Source: Mariniflexile sp. TRM1-10
GTDB lineage: Bacteria > Bacteroidota > Bacteroidia > Flavobacteriales > Flavobacteriaceae
Direction: 5' to 3'
DNA length: 64,000 nt
Assembly: GCF_003425985.1 (NCBI RefSeq)
Contig: NZ_CP022985.1
Coordinates: forward strand, 4,014,001-4,078,000
Shown: piece after piece, positions 1 through 7,703 of the stretch
How the letters are laid out: every line of letters begins with the position of its first letter
Numbering within the stretch: the stretch's first letter is position 1
Program-made: the position numbers and the translations under genes
Notes under the pieces: model-generated
The model's input: only the letters and a program-made list of their open reading frames with translations
Database searches by the model: none
What the model was told of the DNA's origin: nothing

Positions 1-1022
1 CCATCATTGCTGTTGTTGTAATCAATCTCAATTAGTTGGGTATAATCTATAGTTGGGTTTTCTGTTACATTGAAAATAGGCTCTAGATTTGTCGTACTCT
101 TTTTTAAGTTAAAAGCCTTAACTTTTTTAACCCACGTATCTATGTTGTACTTTTTTAAAACGTTTTTTGCTTTAATGATTCCTATTTCTAAAAAAGCCAA
201 TGATTGGGACTTGAGGTTTTCTTTATTATAGATAATATGATGATCAAAATGATAAATTAGGGTACACCATCTTCGTTTGTATTCTAAGTCTCCATAGGCC
301 ATATCTAACATGTCGTAACCATTATTGATACTCCATTCCAACAGTTTAAAGAGGGATATATTGCCCAATGCAAACTTTGCATAATCAATGTTATAAGAAG
401 GTATAGACACAAAGAATATATTATTGTAGTGGTGGTTTATACAAATATGTACTGGCACATTATTACTATATATCACAAAAAGGGAAGCGTCTTTATTGTT
501 AATTAATTGGCGTGTGGTTTTTAAGTAGAAATCCCAATGGGTTAAAATATCATTTTTATCGTTTCTTTGATTAAATCGATTGACTAGCATAACATGTAAA
601 GCACCCATGTAATACTGGTAGTCTTCTTCAGAAATATGACCATAATACATTTTGTAGGTTGCTGTAAAACAGGTTTCGAACCTATTTGTTAAACGCTTTA
701 TGTTGGCTCTAAAACTTTTACTGTATTGGTTATTAAGAAACTCGTTTATTTCTTGGTTTTTGTTTAAAACAATCGCGTACCCATTGATTTTTTTTTGAGG
801 TATTACTTTAACTATGTAGTTGGAAGATGTTAAAAATGAAGGCATTAAATAATTAGGAAATAATTTTATGGAAATAGGAGTGTTGATTTCGTTTGTGTCA
901 TTTTCCATGGCACTGTAGACCAAGGTATTGTTAGGTTTAAAAGCTAAATTTTTATAGTGTTTTAAGACCTTGTGATGCTCGGTTAAAGTATTGTAGAAAT
1001 CTTTTTTAATTACTAATGTCAT
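1..1022 (-). CDS. GNAT (PF13480-like) acyltransferase paralogue 1, cut by window edge
   Basis: The start codon is inside the window and the 3' end lies beyond position 1, so only about 340 residues are visible. The translated protein carries the family hallmarks: an Arg/Lys-rich segment leading to RLTNRFETCF, then YKMYYGHISEEDY, a central strand DASLFVIY, YNIDYAKFALGNISLFK, and the motif DMAYGDLEYKRRW (about positions 263-301). The layout matches the Acetyltransf_6/BioF2-like GNAT fold, where the D..xGDxxYK motif sits near the acyl-CoA site. Its ATG overlaps the TGA of the next upstream gene (ATGA), which marks it as the last visible cistron of the array operon. The substrate is unknown; modification of an amino sugar in the surrounding polysaccharide pathway is an inference. 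A FemAB-type tRNA-dependent aminoacyl transferase is the main alternative. Confidence 0.8.
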   Translation of the reverse strand, partial: MTLVIKKDFYNTLTEHHKVLKHYKNLAFKPNNTLVYSAMENDTNEINTPISIKLFPNYLMPSFLTSSNYIVKVIPQKKINGYAIVLNKNQEINEFLNNQYSKSFRANIKRLTNRFETCFTATYKMYYGHISEEDYQYYMGALHVMLVNRFNQRNDKNDILTHWDFYLKTTRQLINNKDASLFVIYSNNVPVHICINHHYNNIFFVSIPSYNIDYAKFALGNISLFKLLEWSINNGYDMLDMAYGDLEYKRRWCTLIYHFDHHIIYNKENLKSQSLAFLEIGIIKAKNVLKKYNIDTWVKKVKAFNLKKSTTNLEPIFNVTENPTIDYTQLIEIDYNNSND

Positions 1023-2182
1023 AGGTCAAATGTAACTTTTTTAACTTTCTTGGTTCCTTTTAAAATGTAATTATTTTCATTTATTAAAAAGACTTCTAAA
1101 TTGTCAATATGCTCTTGCTCCATATATAAAAAATCGTTTATGGGCTTTTTTATATTAAGGTGTGGGCTTTTATTAAAGTCTATTTTTGTAGCTTCCAGTT
1201 GGTTTATGCTCTCAGGATTAATGGGTTCTATTGTGTAATTAAAAAAAGGATTGGCAGAAGGCATTATTGTGTTTCCTAGCTTCTTTTTTATGTAAGTATA
1301 TGCTTTGTCTATTTTATAATGTTTAAGGGTGTTCTTAATTTTAATTTTTAAAATTTCTGAATGGGCTAAGATAAAGCCCAGAATTGATTTTTTCTTGTAT
1401 ATAAAATGGTATTCGTAGCTATATGTTAAATTACACCAAATTTGTTTGTATTCAAGGTCGCCATTTCCCATATCAAGCATGCTGTATTTATTTTCAAAAC
1501 ACCATTCCAAGAGCTTATAAACCATCGTATTTCCTAAACTGAACTTTGAAAAATTAATATCATAACAAAATATGTGTCCAATAAAAATATCTTTTATATG
1601 GTAGTTTATAGAGATGCCAATAATTTCATTATTTGCGTAGACTATAAATAAAGAGGCTGTTTTGTTTTTAATAGCTTCAAACGTTGTTTTTTCGTAGTGT
1701 TCCCATTTATCCAAAATTTCGGTACTGTCCTTTTTTTGCGCAAATCTACTTAAAAGCATTTCTTTTAATTTAGAAAGTGCCGTATCATATAATTCTTTAG
1801 AGATGTTGCCATAATATAATTTGTATTCTATGTTAAAACAGCTTTCTAAGCGTTTGATTCTTCTTAGGATAGGGCCTCTTGTTTTTGGTTTTAAGTGGTT
1901 TTGCAGGTATTCGTTTATGTTGCTGTATCCATTGGTTAAAACAGCGAAGCCATCTAAGTTTTTTTGAAGTGTTTTCTTTATGTTGTAGGAGCTCTTTAAT
2001 ACTTCTGAGTGAAAATAATTTGGGAATAAGCTTATGGCATAGGCTTTTTGCTTATTTGTTGTTGCCGCTTTGTTATAGAATATCTCATTGTTATGGGCAT
2101 AGCCAATTTTGGAATAATACTCAAATGTTTTATCCTTTTGAAAATACGAATTATAAAAATCTTCTTTTTTTAAAATCGGCAT
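1019..2182 (-). CDS. GNAT (PF13480-like) acyltransferase paralogue 2
   Basis: This is a 387-residue member of the tandem family. Residues 90-127 hold a basic helix followed by RLESCFNIEYKLYYGNI, which matches the N-terminal part of Acetyltransf_6 domains. Residues 176-182 form the core strand ASLFIVY, and 208-217 read DINFSKFSLG. The signature DMGNGDLEYKQIW is at 237-249. A tail module at about 345-387 (INDFLYMEQEHIDN, ending in ILKGTKKVKKVTF) is shared with most paralogues. The gene lies 25 bp downstream of paralogue 3 and overlaps paralogue 1 by 4 bp. No signal peptide or membrane segment is seen, so it should be cytoplasmic and act on nucleotide- or lipid-linked sugars before flipping. Family assignment is solid; the acceptor is unknown. 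Confidence 0.85.
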   Translation of the reverse strand: MPILKKEDFYNSYFQKDKTFEYYSKIGYAHNNEIFYNKAATTNKQKAYAISLFPNYFHSEVLKSSYNIKKTLQKNLDGFAVLTNGYSNINEYLQNHLKPKTRGPILRRIKRLESCFNIEYKLYYGNISKELYDTALSKLKEMLLSRFAQKKDSTEILDKWEHYEKTTFEAIKNKTASLFIVYANNEIIGISINYHIKDIFIGHIFCYDINFSKFSLGNTMVYKLLEWCFENKYSMLDMGNGDLEYKQIWCNLTYSYEYHFIYKKKSILGFILAHSEILKIKIKNTLKHYKIDKAYTYIKKKLGNTIMPSANPFFNYTIEPINPESINQLEATKIDFNKSPHLNIKKPINDFLYMEQEHIDNLEVFLINENNYILKGTKKVKKVTFDL

Positions 2183-2207
2183 TTATTGTATAGTTAGGTT
2201 TAAAGTC

Positions 2208-3122
2208 TTATTTTTTAGATTTGATATTCTTAATGTATTCTATTTGCTGTTTTAAAGTGTTCTTTAGTTTAATTTTAGTTATTTCAAATTGCGCAATACC
2301 TCTTGCTATTGCGTTGTTTTTATAATATATCTTGTATTCGATATCATAAATTAAATTAGCCCATTTTTTTTTGTGGTATGATAATCCTATACCTAAATCA
2401 ATAAACGGGTAGTTGTTGTTTATGCACCAATTTAGTGTATAATATTTATCTAAATCACTTAGGCTGTATTTGCTATAATCACTATCATAGGCGTGGGTTT
2501 CACTAAAAAGGATGGTGTTGCTAATATGTCTTTTAACAGAAATGCTAATAGGCTTTTTTCCATCGTAAATAACTAAAAGAGAGGATTTATTTTGTCTGAT
2601 TAACGCGGCTAAATCTTTGGTATTGCTTTCCCACTCCATCATAAAAACATGGTTTTCTTTTTTATTATCAAACCGTTTGTTTGTCATTGTGTACAGCGTG
2701 TTTAACAGAAACTCACATTTTTCATCTGAAATGTCCCCAAAGTTTAATTCGTAATTTATATTACGATCATTTTCTAGTTTCTTAATAGCTTTTTTTAGCT
2801 TAACCCTTAATTGTCGACTTGTGTAACTATTTAAGTACGATTCTGCTGTTTGTGACTCGTTTAAAGTTATTCCGACTCCAGAAAAGCCGAAGTGCGTTAT
2901 GCTTTTCGATTTATAATGTTCTTCATTAACTAGTTTTGATTTTAAGAATGTGGGGAATAGGCTTACGTAAATAACATTTGGTAATGTCGTTGCTGAACTT
3001 GCATTACTGTTTAAAATTTTTTGATTGTTAAAACGCACATATTCATAGCAACCAGGAATAATTGTTTTGCTGTTTTTATAAAAATTCCAAATAAATTGCT
3101 CTCTTTTTATATGCATTACCAT
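2208..3122 (-). CDS. GNAT (PF13480-like) paralogue 3, short form lacking the tail module
   Basis: This 304-residue protein ends in a lysine-rich stretch just after the GNAT fold and lacks the FLKKPxYDFLY tail module of its full-length relatives. The core is intact: LKKAIKKLENDRNINYELNFGDIS, SSLLVIYDGKKPISISVKRH, YDSDYSKYSLSDL and the signature DLGIGLSYHKKKW. The usual GD is replaced by GL, while the K and W of the motif remain. Its ATG overlaps the stop of the upstream pseudogene as TAATG, which implies translational coupling. With an altered signature and no tail it may have a different substrate or reduced activity. Paralogue 12 (312 residues) has the same short architecture. Confidence 0.8.
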   Translation of the reverse strand: MVMHIKREQFIWNFYKNSKTIIPGCYEYVRFNNQKILNSNASSATTLPNVIYVSLFPTFLKSKLVNEEHYKSKSITHFGFSGVGITLNESQTAESYLNSYTSRQLRVKLKKAIKKLENDRNINYELNFGDISDEKCEFLLNTLYTMTNKRFDNKKENHVFMMEWESNTKDLAALIRQNKSSLLVIYDGKKPISISVKRHISNTILFSETHAYDSDYSKYSLSDLDKYYTLNWCINNNYPFIDLGIGLSYHKKKWANLIYDIEYKIYYKNNAIARGIAQFEITKIKLKNTLKQQIEYIKNIKSKK

Positions 3123-4116
3123 TAATTGTTTGTTACTACCAATTTTGATGATTTATTTTTTCCTTTAATCAGGAATGCATTTGGCTCATTCATTACTTTA
3201 AAAATGGTGATATTATTTTTAGATTCAAAATTTAGATATAAAAAATCATAAACTGGTTTTCTTAAAAATAGATATGCTTCATCTTCTATATTGATTTCAG
3301 ATTGTATGTCGCTTTTAATAAAGTTTTCTAATGCTACATAATAAAAACTAAGTGGCTCATTTTTTAAATCGGAATTATTTTCGGTCGTATTTAAATTCGT
3401 TTCTAATTTATCTTGTTTGCCTAACCTTACTTTTAATTTGTAAAAAGCTATTCTATTATTATATTCCCGATTATCGTATGCCTTATGTAATTAATTAGTA
3501 TGTTATCATAATGGTAGCTTAGATTGATGTCTATAGGTTTATCATTGTCATAAATAACAAACATAGACGCTTTTTTGTCCCGTATTAGTTGGTAAAAAAT
3601 TTCTTTGTAAAATAACCAATCGTTTGCAGCCTCATGTATATCACCACGTTCTAAAAATCTTCTTTCAATCATTATTTCCAGAACATCAAACAGCGCCTCA
3701 TAGTTGTTTTTATCAATGTTGCCAAAATACATTTTGTATGATATATTAAAGCATGTTTCGAGTCTTTTTATGTATGTCCTGATTTTAGACCTGCTTTTGG
3801 ATCCAAACTGGTGTGCCATATAGGCATCAAGCGATTCAAAATCTTTAATATCAATTAAATACCCATTGTATAAATTAAACTTGAAGCTTTTATATGTTTC
3901 AACCGGCACTATGTTTATATAGGGTGGTATTTGATTGATATAATGAATTTTGGCGTTGCTATTTTTAACTTCTTTTATATTGACTGCCGTATCAATATTT
4001 AAATTGGTGGTATTGTTGATGATTGCTTTATAAAAAGCATACTTATTGCGTTTTACAATAAAATCATGAAAAAAGTCATGAAACGTATATTTTAATAGCA
4101 AGCGTTTTTTTAACAT
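3122..4116 (-). pseudogene. GNAT paralogue 4, disrupted by an internal deletion
   Basis: The 5' part (3448-4116) encodes 222 residues with the family pattern YKMYFGNIDKNNY, ASMFVIYDNDKPIDINLSYHYDNILINYI. It then runs into RHTIIGNIIIE and a stop at 3448-3450. In another frame, starting about 20 bp further on, the family C-terminal half resumes with AFYKLKVRLGKQDKLET. It continues to the tail module FLRKPVYDFLYLNFESKNN and ends LIKGKNKSSKLVVTNN at the TAA at 3122-3124. About 60 residues that should hold YDIDYSKF...DMGxGDxxYKxxW are missing. An internal deletion of roughly 200 bp removed the catalytic core and shifted the frame. The flanking paralogues are intact, so this is a relic inside a live array. 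Confidence 0.8.
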
Positions 4117-5282
4117 GTATCGATGGTAAGTTTTAGCGTCGTTTTTTTTCCTTTAATGATATGGGTATCCTTAGAAAATTTATAGATGATAATATCGTTA
4201 ATGTGTTCTTTGCTATTAAATATACTATCGTAAACGGGCTTTTTTAAAAAATCGTTTGCTTTTAAATCGACTACAACTACATCTTCTAATTTAACACATG
4301 CATCAGCATCCATTTTTTCAAGATTATAGGTCATGTTAGCACTTTTACTATCTGTTTTTGGTGCCTTTAAAAAGTGTTTTAGATAAATTATAAAGGTATC
4401 TAGCCTAATTTGTTTTAAGGAATTTTTTGTTTTTATTTTAAATATTTCAATGGATGCCAAGGTTTTAGATACTAAATTCTTGTTATTAAAAAGTACAATG
4501 TATTGCATTTCATAAAATGAATTGCACCACTTTTTTTTATGATCCATTACGCCATTACCTAAATCTAAATACTTGTAATTGTTAGCGATGCACCACTTTA
4601 ACAACACATAATTTCCAATATCTCCTAATCCAAATTTATAAAAATCTATATCAAAACCATTAAATTCAGAAAATAAGATCGAGTCATGTGAATGATAATT
4701 TAAAGTTATATTTATAGGTTCCCCATCGCTACATATAACAATTAAACAGGCTTTTTTTGAATTTATTAAATTGAAAATATTCTGGGTATTATTTTGCCAA
4801 TTATATAAAAATGAATTGATTGTTTTTTTATTATTAAATCTTCTAACTAACATGCTGTAAAGTTTTAATAGTAGAGATTCACATGTTTCTTCAGAAATGT
4901 GTCCAAAATAATATTTGATTTCTATATTAAAAGATTGGTTTAATCGGTTCCAAAGGCGTTGTACATTTTTTCTTGTTTGCGTGCTTAAAACATTTTGCAT
5001 GTAAGACTCTAAGGTCTCTTTTTCGTTAATTATGATGCCACATCCATCCAAATGTAGGTTATCAATCTTTTTTTCAAGATATGGTTCTTTTTTATTAAAA
5101 TTGAATTTTAAGTAATTTGGAGCTAAGCTTATAATTGCCAGATGCTTATTATCAAGATTGTCACTAGTGCGATTTTTGTTAATGAAGCTAAAACCATTTA
5201 ATTCGACACTTTCAATACAATTTGGTATCATTTCCTTTTTTAAGAAATCCCAAAGAAACTGTTGCCTGTTAATTAAGCTCAT
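4110..5282 (-). CDS. GNAT (PF13480-like) acyltransferase paralogue 5
   Basis: This 390-residue family member has RLNQSFNIEIKYYFGHISEE, the core strand ACLIVICSDGEPINITLNYH, FDIDFYKFGLGDIGNY and the signature DLGNGVMDHKKKW, in which the second D and the Y of GDxxYK are changed to V and H. The tail module FLKKPVYDSIFNSKEHIND and a Lys-rich IIKGKKTTLKLTI end are present. It overlaps the pseudogene by 7 bp and paralogue 6 by 14 bp, so it is embedded in the same mRNA. The signature resembles that of paralogue 3 more than those of 1, 2 and 6. Cytoplasmic; the substrate cannot be read from the sequence. Confidence 0.85.
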   Translation of the reverse strand: MSLINRQQFLWDFLKKEMIPNCIESVELNGFSFINKNRTSDNLDNKHLAIISLAPNYLKFNFNKKEPYLEKKIDNLHLDGCGIIINEKETLESYMQNVLSTQTRKNVQRLWNRLNQSFNIEIKYYFGHISEETCESLLLKLYSMLVRRFNNKKTINSFLYNWQNNTQNIFNLINSKKACLIVICSDGEPINITLNYHSHDSILFSEFNGFDIDFYKFGLGDIGNYVLLKWCIANNYKYLDLGNGVMDHKKKWCNSFYEMQYIVLFNNKNLVSKTLASIEIFKIKTKNSLKQIRLDTFIIYLKHFLKAPKTDSKSANMTYNLEKMDADACVKLEDVVVVDLKANDFLKKPVYDSIFNSKEHINDIIIYKFSKDTHIIKGKKTTLKLTIDTC

Positions 5283-6456
5283 TTTGTGATGCTGTAATTT
5301 TTAAATGATTTTTACTTCCTGTGGCGATATAGGTTTTATCGGGTTTGTTTAATTTATAAACCGAAATATTTTTAATATGCTCATTATTTGTATAAAGAAA
5401 ATCGTAAATGGGTTTTTTAAGAAACCTAAAATTGGTGTTTAGTTCTTGAGTAATATCCTGTTTGTCTTGGGTTTCTATAGCTGCCCCGTCTATGTGTTCT
5501 GTTTTGTACTCGGGGATGTTACTTGTGTTTTTTGGTGTTTCCTTTTTAAAATAACCTTTTAGGTTATAATAGGAGTCGTTAAGTTTTTTGGCTATTAAAA
5601 AGTTAATGAGTCTATACTTTAGTTTTAAAAAAAAGGCATACATTTTAGCTACAGGCTTGTTGTTGGAGGCTATCACATGGCTTTCAAAATTGTACATCAA
5701 ATTACACCAGCTTTTTTTATAATCTAAATCGCCATAGCCCATATCAAAAAGCATGACGTTGTTTGCTAAGCACCATTCTAACTGTTTGTATATTTCTATA
5801 TTTCCTAAACTAAACTTTGAGTAATCCAAAGCATACGATGATATAGAACTATATAGTATGTTATTGAAATGAAAGTTTAATGAAATTTCTATAGGTTCGT
5901 TTTCATTATAAATAACAAAAAGAGAGGCTTGTTTATTATTAATAAGGCTGTAAGTTTTGGAGGTGTAGTCCTGCCAGTTTGTTAAAACCTTGTTTCTGCC
6001 TGTACGCTGCTGAAACCGTTTCATTATCATTTCATGCAAGCACTGCATCAACAAATCGTAATCCTCTTTTTGAATGTTTCCATAAAACATGTTGTATTTT
6101 ATGTTGAAACAAGATTCTAAGCGGTTTAAGGAACGTGCCACATTCTTTTTAAAGTTTGTGCTGCAGTTGCTCTTTATATAGCTATCTACCGAAGTAATTC
6201 CATCCAAATTTATAGCATATCCATGCTTGTGGAAAACTTTTTGGCGCATTAATTGGTTGTCGATGTTAATATGTAAATAGCTTGGAACTAAATTGAAAAC
6301 TACTGATTGAGTGTTATTGGATAGTTTTTTTACGTTTTTATATACAAGGGCGTTGTTAAAGCTGGTATGTATGGAGGTGATTTTATTTGAAATGCTATTT
6401 TTCTCAAATAAATTACTATAAAAGTTTTCCTTTTGTATAAATTTCAAACCCATCAT
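5269..6456 (-). CDS. GNAT (PF13480-like) acyltransferase paralogue 6
   Basis: This 395-residue paralogue has the cleanest family pattern of the array: NFKKNVARSLNRLESCF, YNMFYGNIQKEDY, QASLFVIYNENEPIEISLNFH, YALDYSKFSLGNIEIYK and the canonical signature DMGYGDLDYKKSW. The tail module FLKKPIYDFLYTNNEHIKN and the terminal ATGSKNHLKIT are present. A linker rich in Thr, Asp and Glu (about residues 300-335) separates fold and tail. Start is uncertain between two adjacent Met codons. It overlaps paralogue 5 by 14 bp and lies 2 bp from paralogue 7. It is the best single representative for a structural search. Confidence 0.87.
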   Translation of the reverse strand: MMGLKFIQKENFYSNLFEKNSISNKITSIHTSFNNALVYKNVKKLSNNTQSVVFNLVPSYLHINIDNQLMRQKVFHKHGYAINLDGITSVDSYIKSNCSTNFKKNVARSLNRLESCFNIKYNMFYGNIQKEDYDLLMQCLHEMIMKRFQQRTGRNKVLTNWQDYTSKTYSLINNKQASLFVIYNENEPIEISLNFHFNNILYSSISSYALDYSKFSLGNIEIYKQLEWCLANNVMLFDMGYGDLDYKKSWCNLMYNFESHVIASNNKPVAKMYAFFLKLKYRLINFLIAKKLNDSYYNLKGYFKKETPKNTSNIPEYKTEHIDGAAIETQDKQDITQELNTNFRFLKKPIYDFLYTNNEHIKNISVYKLNKPDKTYIATGSKNHLKITASQNELN

Positions 6457-6458
6457 TG

Positions 6459-7703
6459 TTATTTAACAGCTAATAATTGACTCTTGTTTGTGCCTTTTAT
6501 CAGATATTGGTTTTTGCTATGTAGTTTATAAATTTTCAGGTCGTTAAAATGCATGCTGTTTAAAAATAAAAAATCAAAAACAGGTTTATTTAAAAATGCC
6601 AATTGCTGGTCTAGTTTTACTTCTCGAAGCATTTCTTGTTCATAAGGATGCTCTTCGATGTTTAATTCTTCAATATTTATTTGGGTCTTTTTACTCTTTT
6701 TGTTTAATGCAAAGGTCAGTTTATGTACTTTTTCATTTATATTTTTATCTCTTAGGTATTGTTTTGTTTTAAAAACAACAGCCAAGGCATTTGCAAGTAG
6801 GGTAGCTGTTAACGATTTGGTATTGTAATAAATATGGTATTCAAAATCATATTTTAAATCGCTCCAACTTTCTTTATAATCAAAATAGCCTTTTGAAAAA
6901 TCGAATACTTCGTAAGGACTATTAAAGCTCCATTCCAACATTTTCATTATGGAAATCTTTCCTAAATGAAACTTGGCATAATCGATATCGAAAACGGTTA
7001 TGGCATCAAAAATTATAGTATCGGAAAAGTACAGCAGCCTCACACTAATAGGAGTATCTTCATTATAAATAACATGAAGTGCTGCTTTGTTTTCTAAGAT
7101 CAATGGGTAAACAACATCTTGATAAAACCGCCATTCTTCAGGATTTAAATTGTTATTGGTGATTTGTTTATCTTCAAATCGTTTAATTAATAATGTTTTA
7201 AAGTGATTGAATATAAAGTCATACTCGGTTTTATCAATAGTTCCAATAAGCATTTTCTCTTTAATATTAAAGCAGCGCTCCAGGCGGTTCCTGTATCTAT
7301 TTAACTTTTGGTTGCTGCTTTTGCTAAAGGTTTTATTTAAATATGCATTGAAATTGCTATAGTTTTTTAAGGTAATTAAAAAGCCTGGGTATTGGGGTAT
7401 TTTTTTTAAACCTAAATTTTTAGGAGCTTCAGTGGTGTTGATGTTGAAGTATTTGGGTACATCGTAAATAAGGTATGCGTTGCTTTTTAAATCGGCAACA
7501 GTACTTTTAGCTATTTGGTAGCTAATGCCTTTTGTTAGGTTTCTTCCTAAATTAATATATATAGGTAAAGCGCTTGGTTTATAAAATGATAGCTGCTTGA
7601 TAAAACCAAAGGCATAACTTTTGTTTAGATTAAACTGTTTTAACCATAAATTAGTAAACGAGTAGGATGTAAATGGGTTGTTATGAATCACACAAATTAA
7701 CAT
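6459..7703 (-). CDS. GNAT (PF13480-like) acyltransferase paralogue 7
   Basis: This 414-residue paralogue is the first of the family to be transcribed in this operon and overlaps the upstream oxidoreductase-GNAT fusion gene by 23 bp. Features are NQKLNRYRNRLERCFNI, EKMLIGTIDKTEYDF, AALHVIYNEDTPISVRLLYF, FDIDYAKFHLGKISIMK and the signature DFSKGYFDYKESW. The KG in place of GxGD is shared with paralogues 10 and 11 in the other block, so this subtype is present on both sides of the locus. The tail module FLNKPVFDFLFLNSMHFND is present. No transmembrane segment is seen. Confidence 0.85.
   Translation of the reverse strand: MLICVIHNNPFTSYSFTNLWLKQFNLNKSYAFGFIKQLSFYKPSALPIYINLGRNLTKGISYQIAKSTVADLKSNAYLIYDVPKYFNINTTEAPKNLGLKKIPQYPGFLITLKNYSNFNAYLNKTFSKSSNQKLNRYRNRLERCFNIKEKMLIGTIDKTEYDFIFNHFKTLLIKRFEDKQITNNNLNPEEWRFYQDVVYPLILENKAALHVIYNEDTPISVRLLYFSDTIIFDAITVFDIDYAKFHLGKISIMKMLEWSFNSPYEVFDFSKGYFDYKESWSDLKYDFEYHIYYNTKSLTATLLANALAVVFKTKQYLRDKNINEKVHKLTFALNKKSKKTQINIEELNIEEHPYEQEMLREVKLDQQLAFLNKPVFDFLFLNSMHFNDLKIYKLHSKNQYLIKGTNKSQLLAVK

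Noticed and set aside
3122..4116. Simple one-base frameshift or sequencing error in GNAT paralogue 4.
   Set aside because: About 60 residues of the core are absent, so a single-base error cannot restore the protein.
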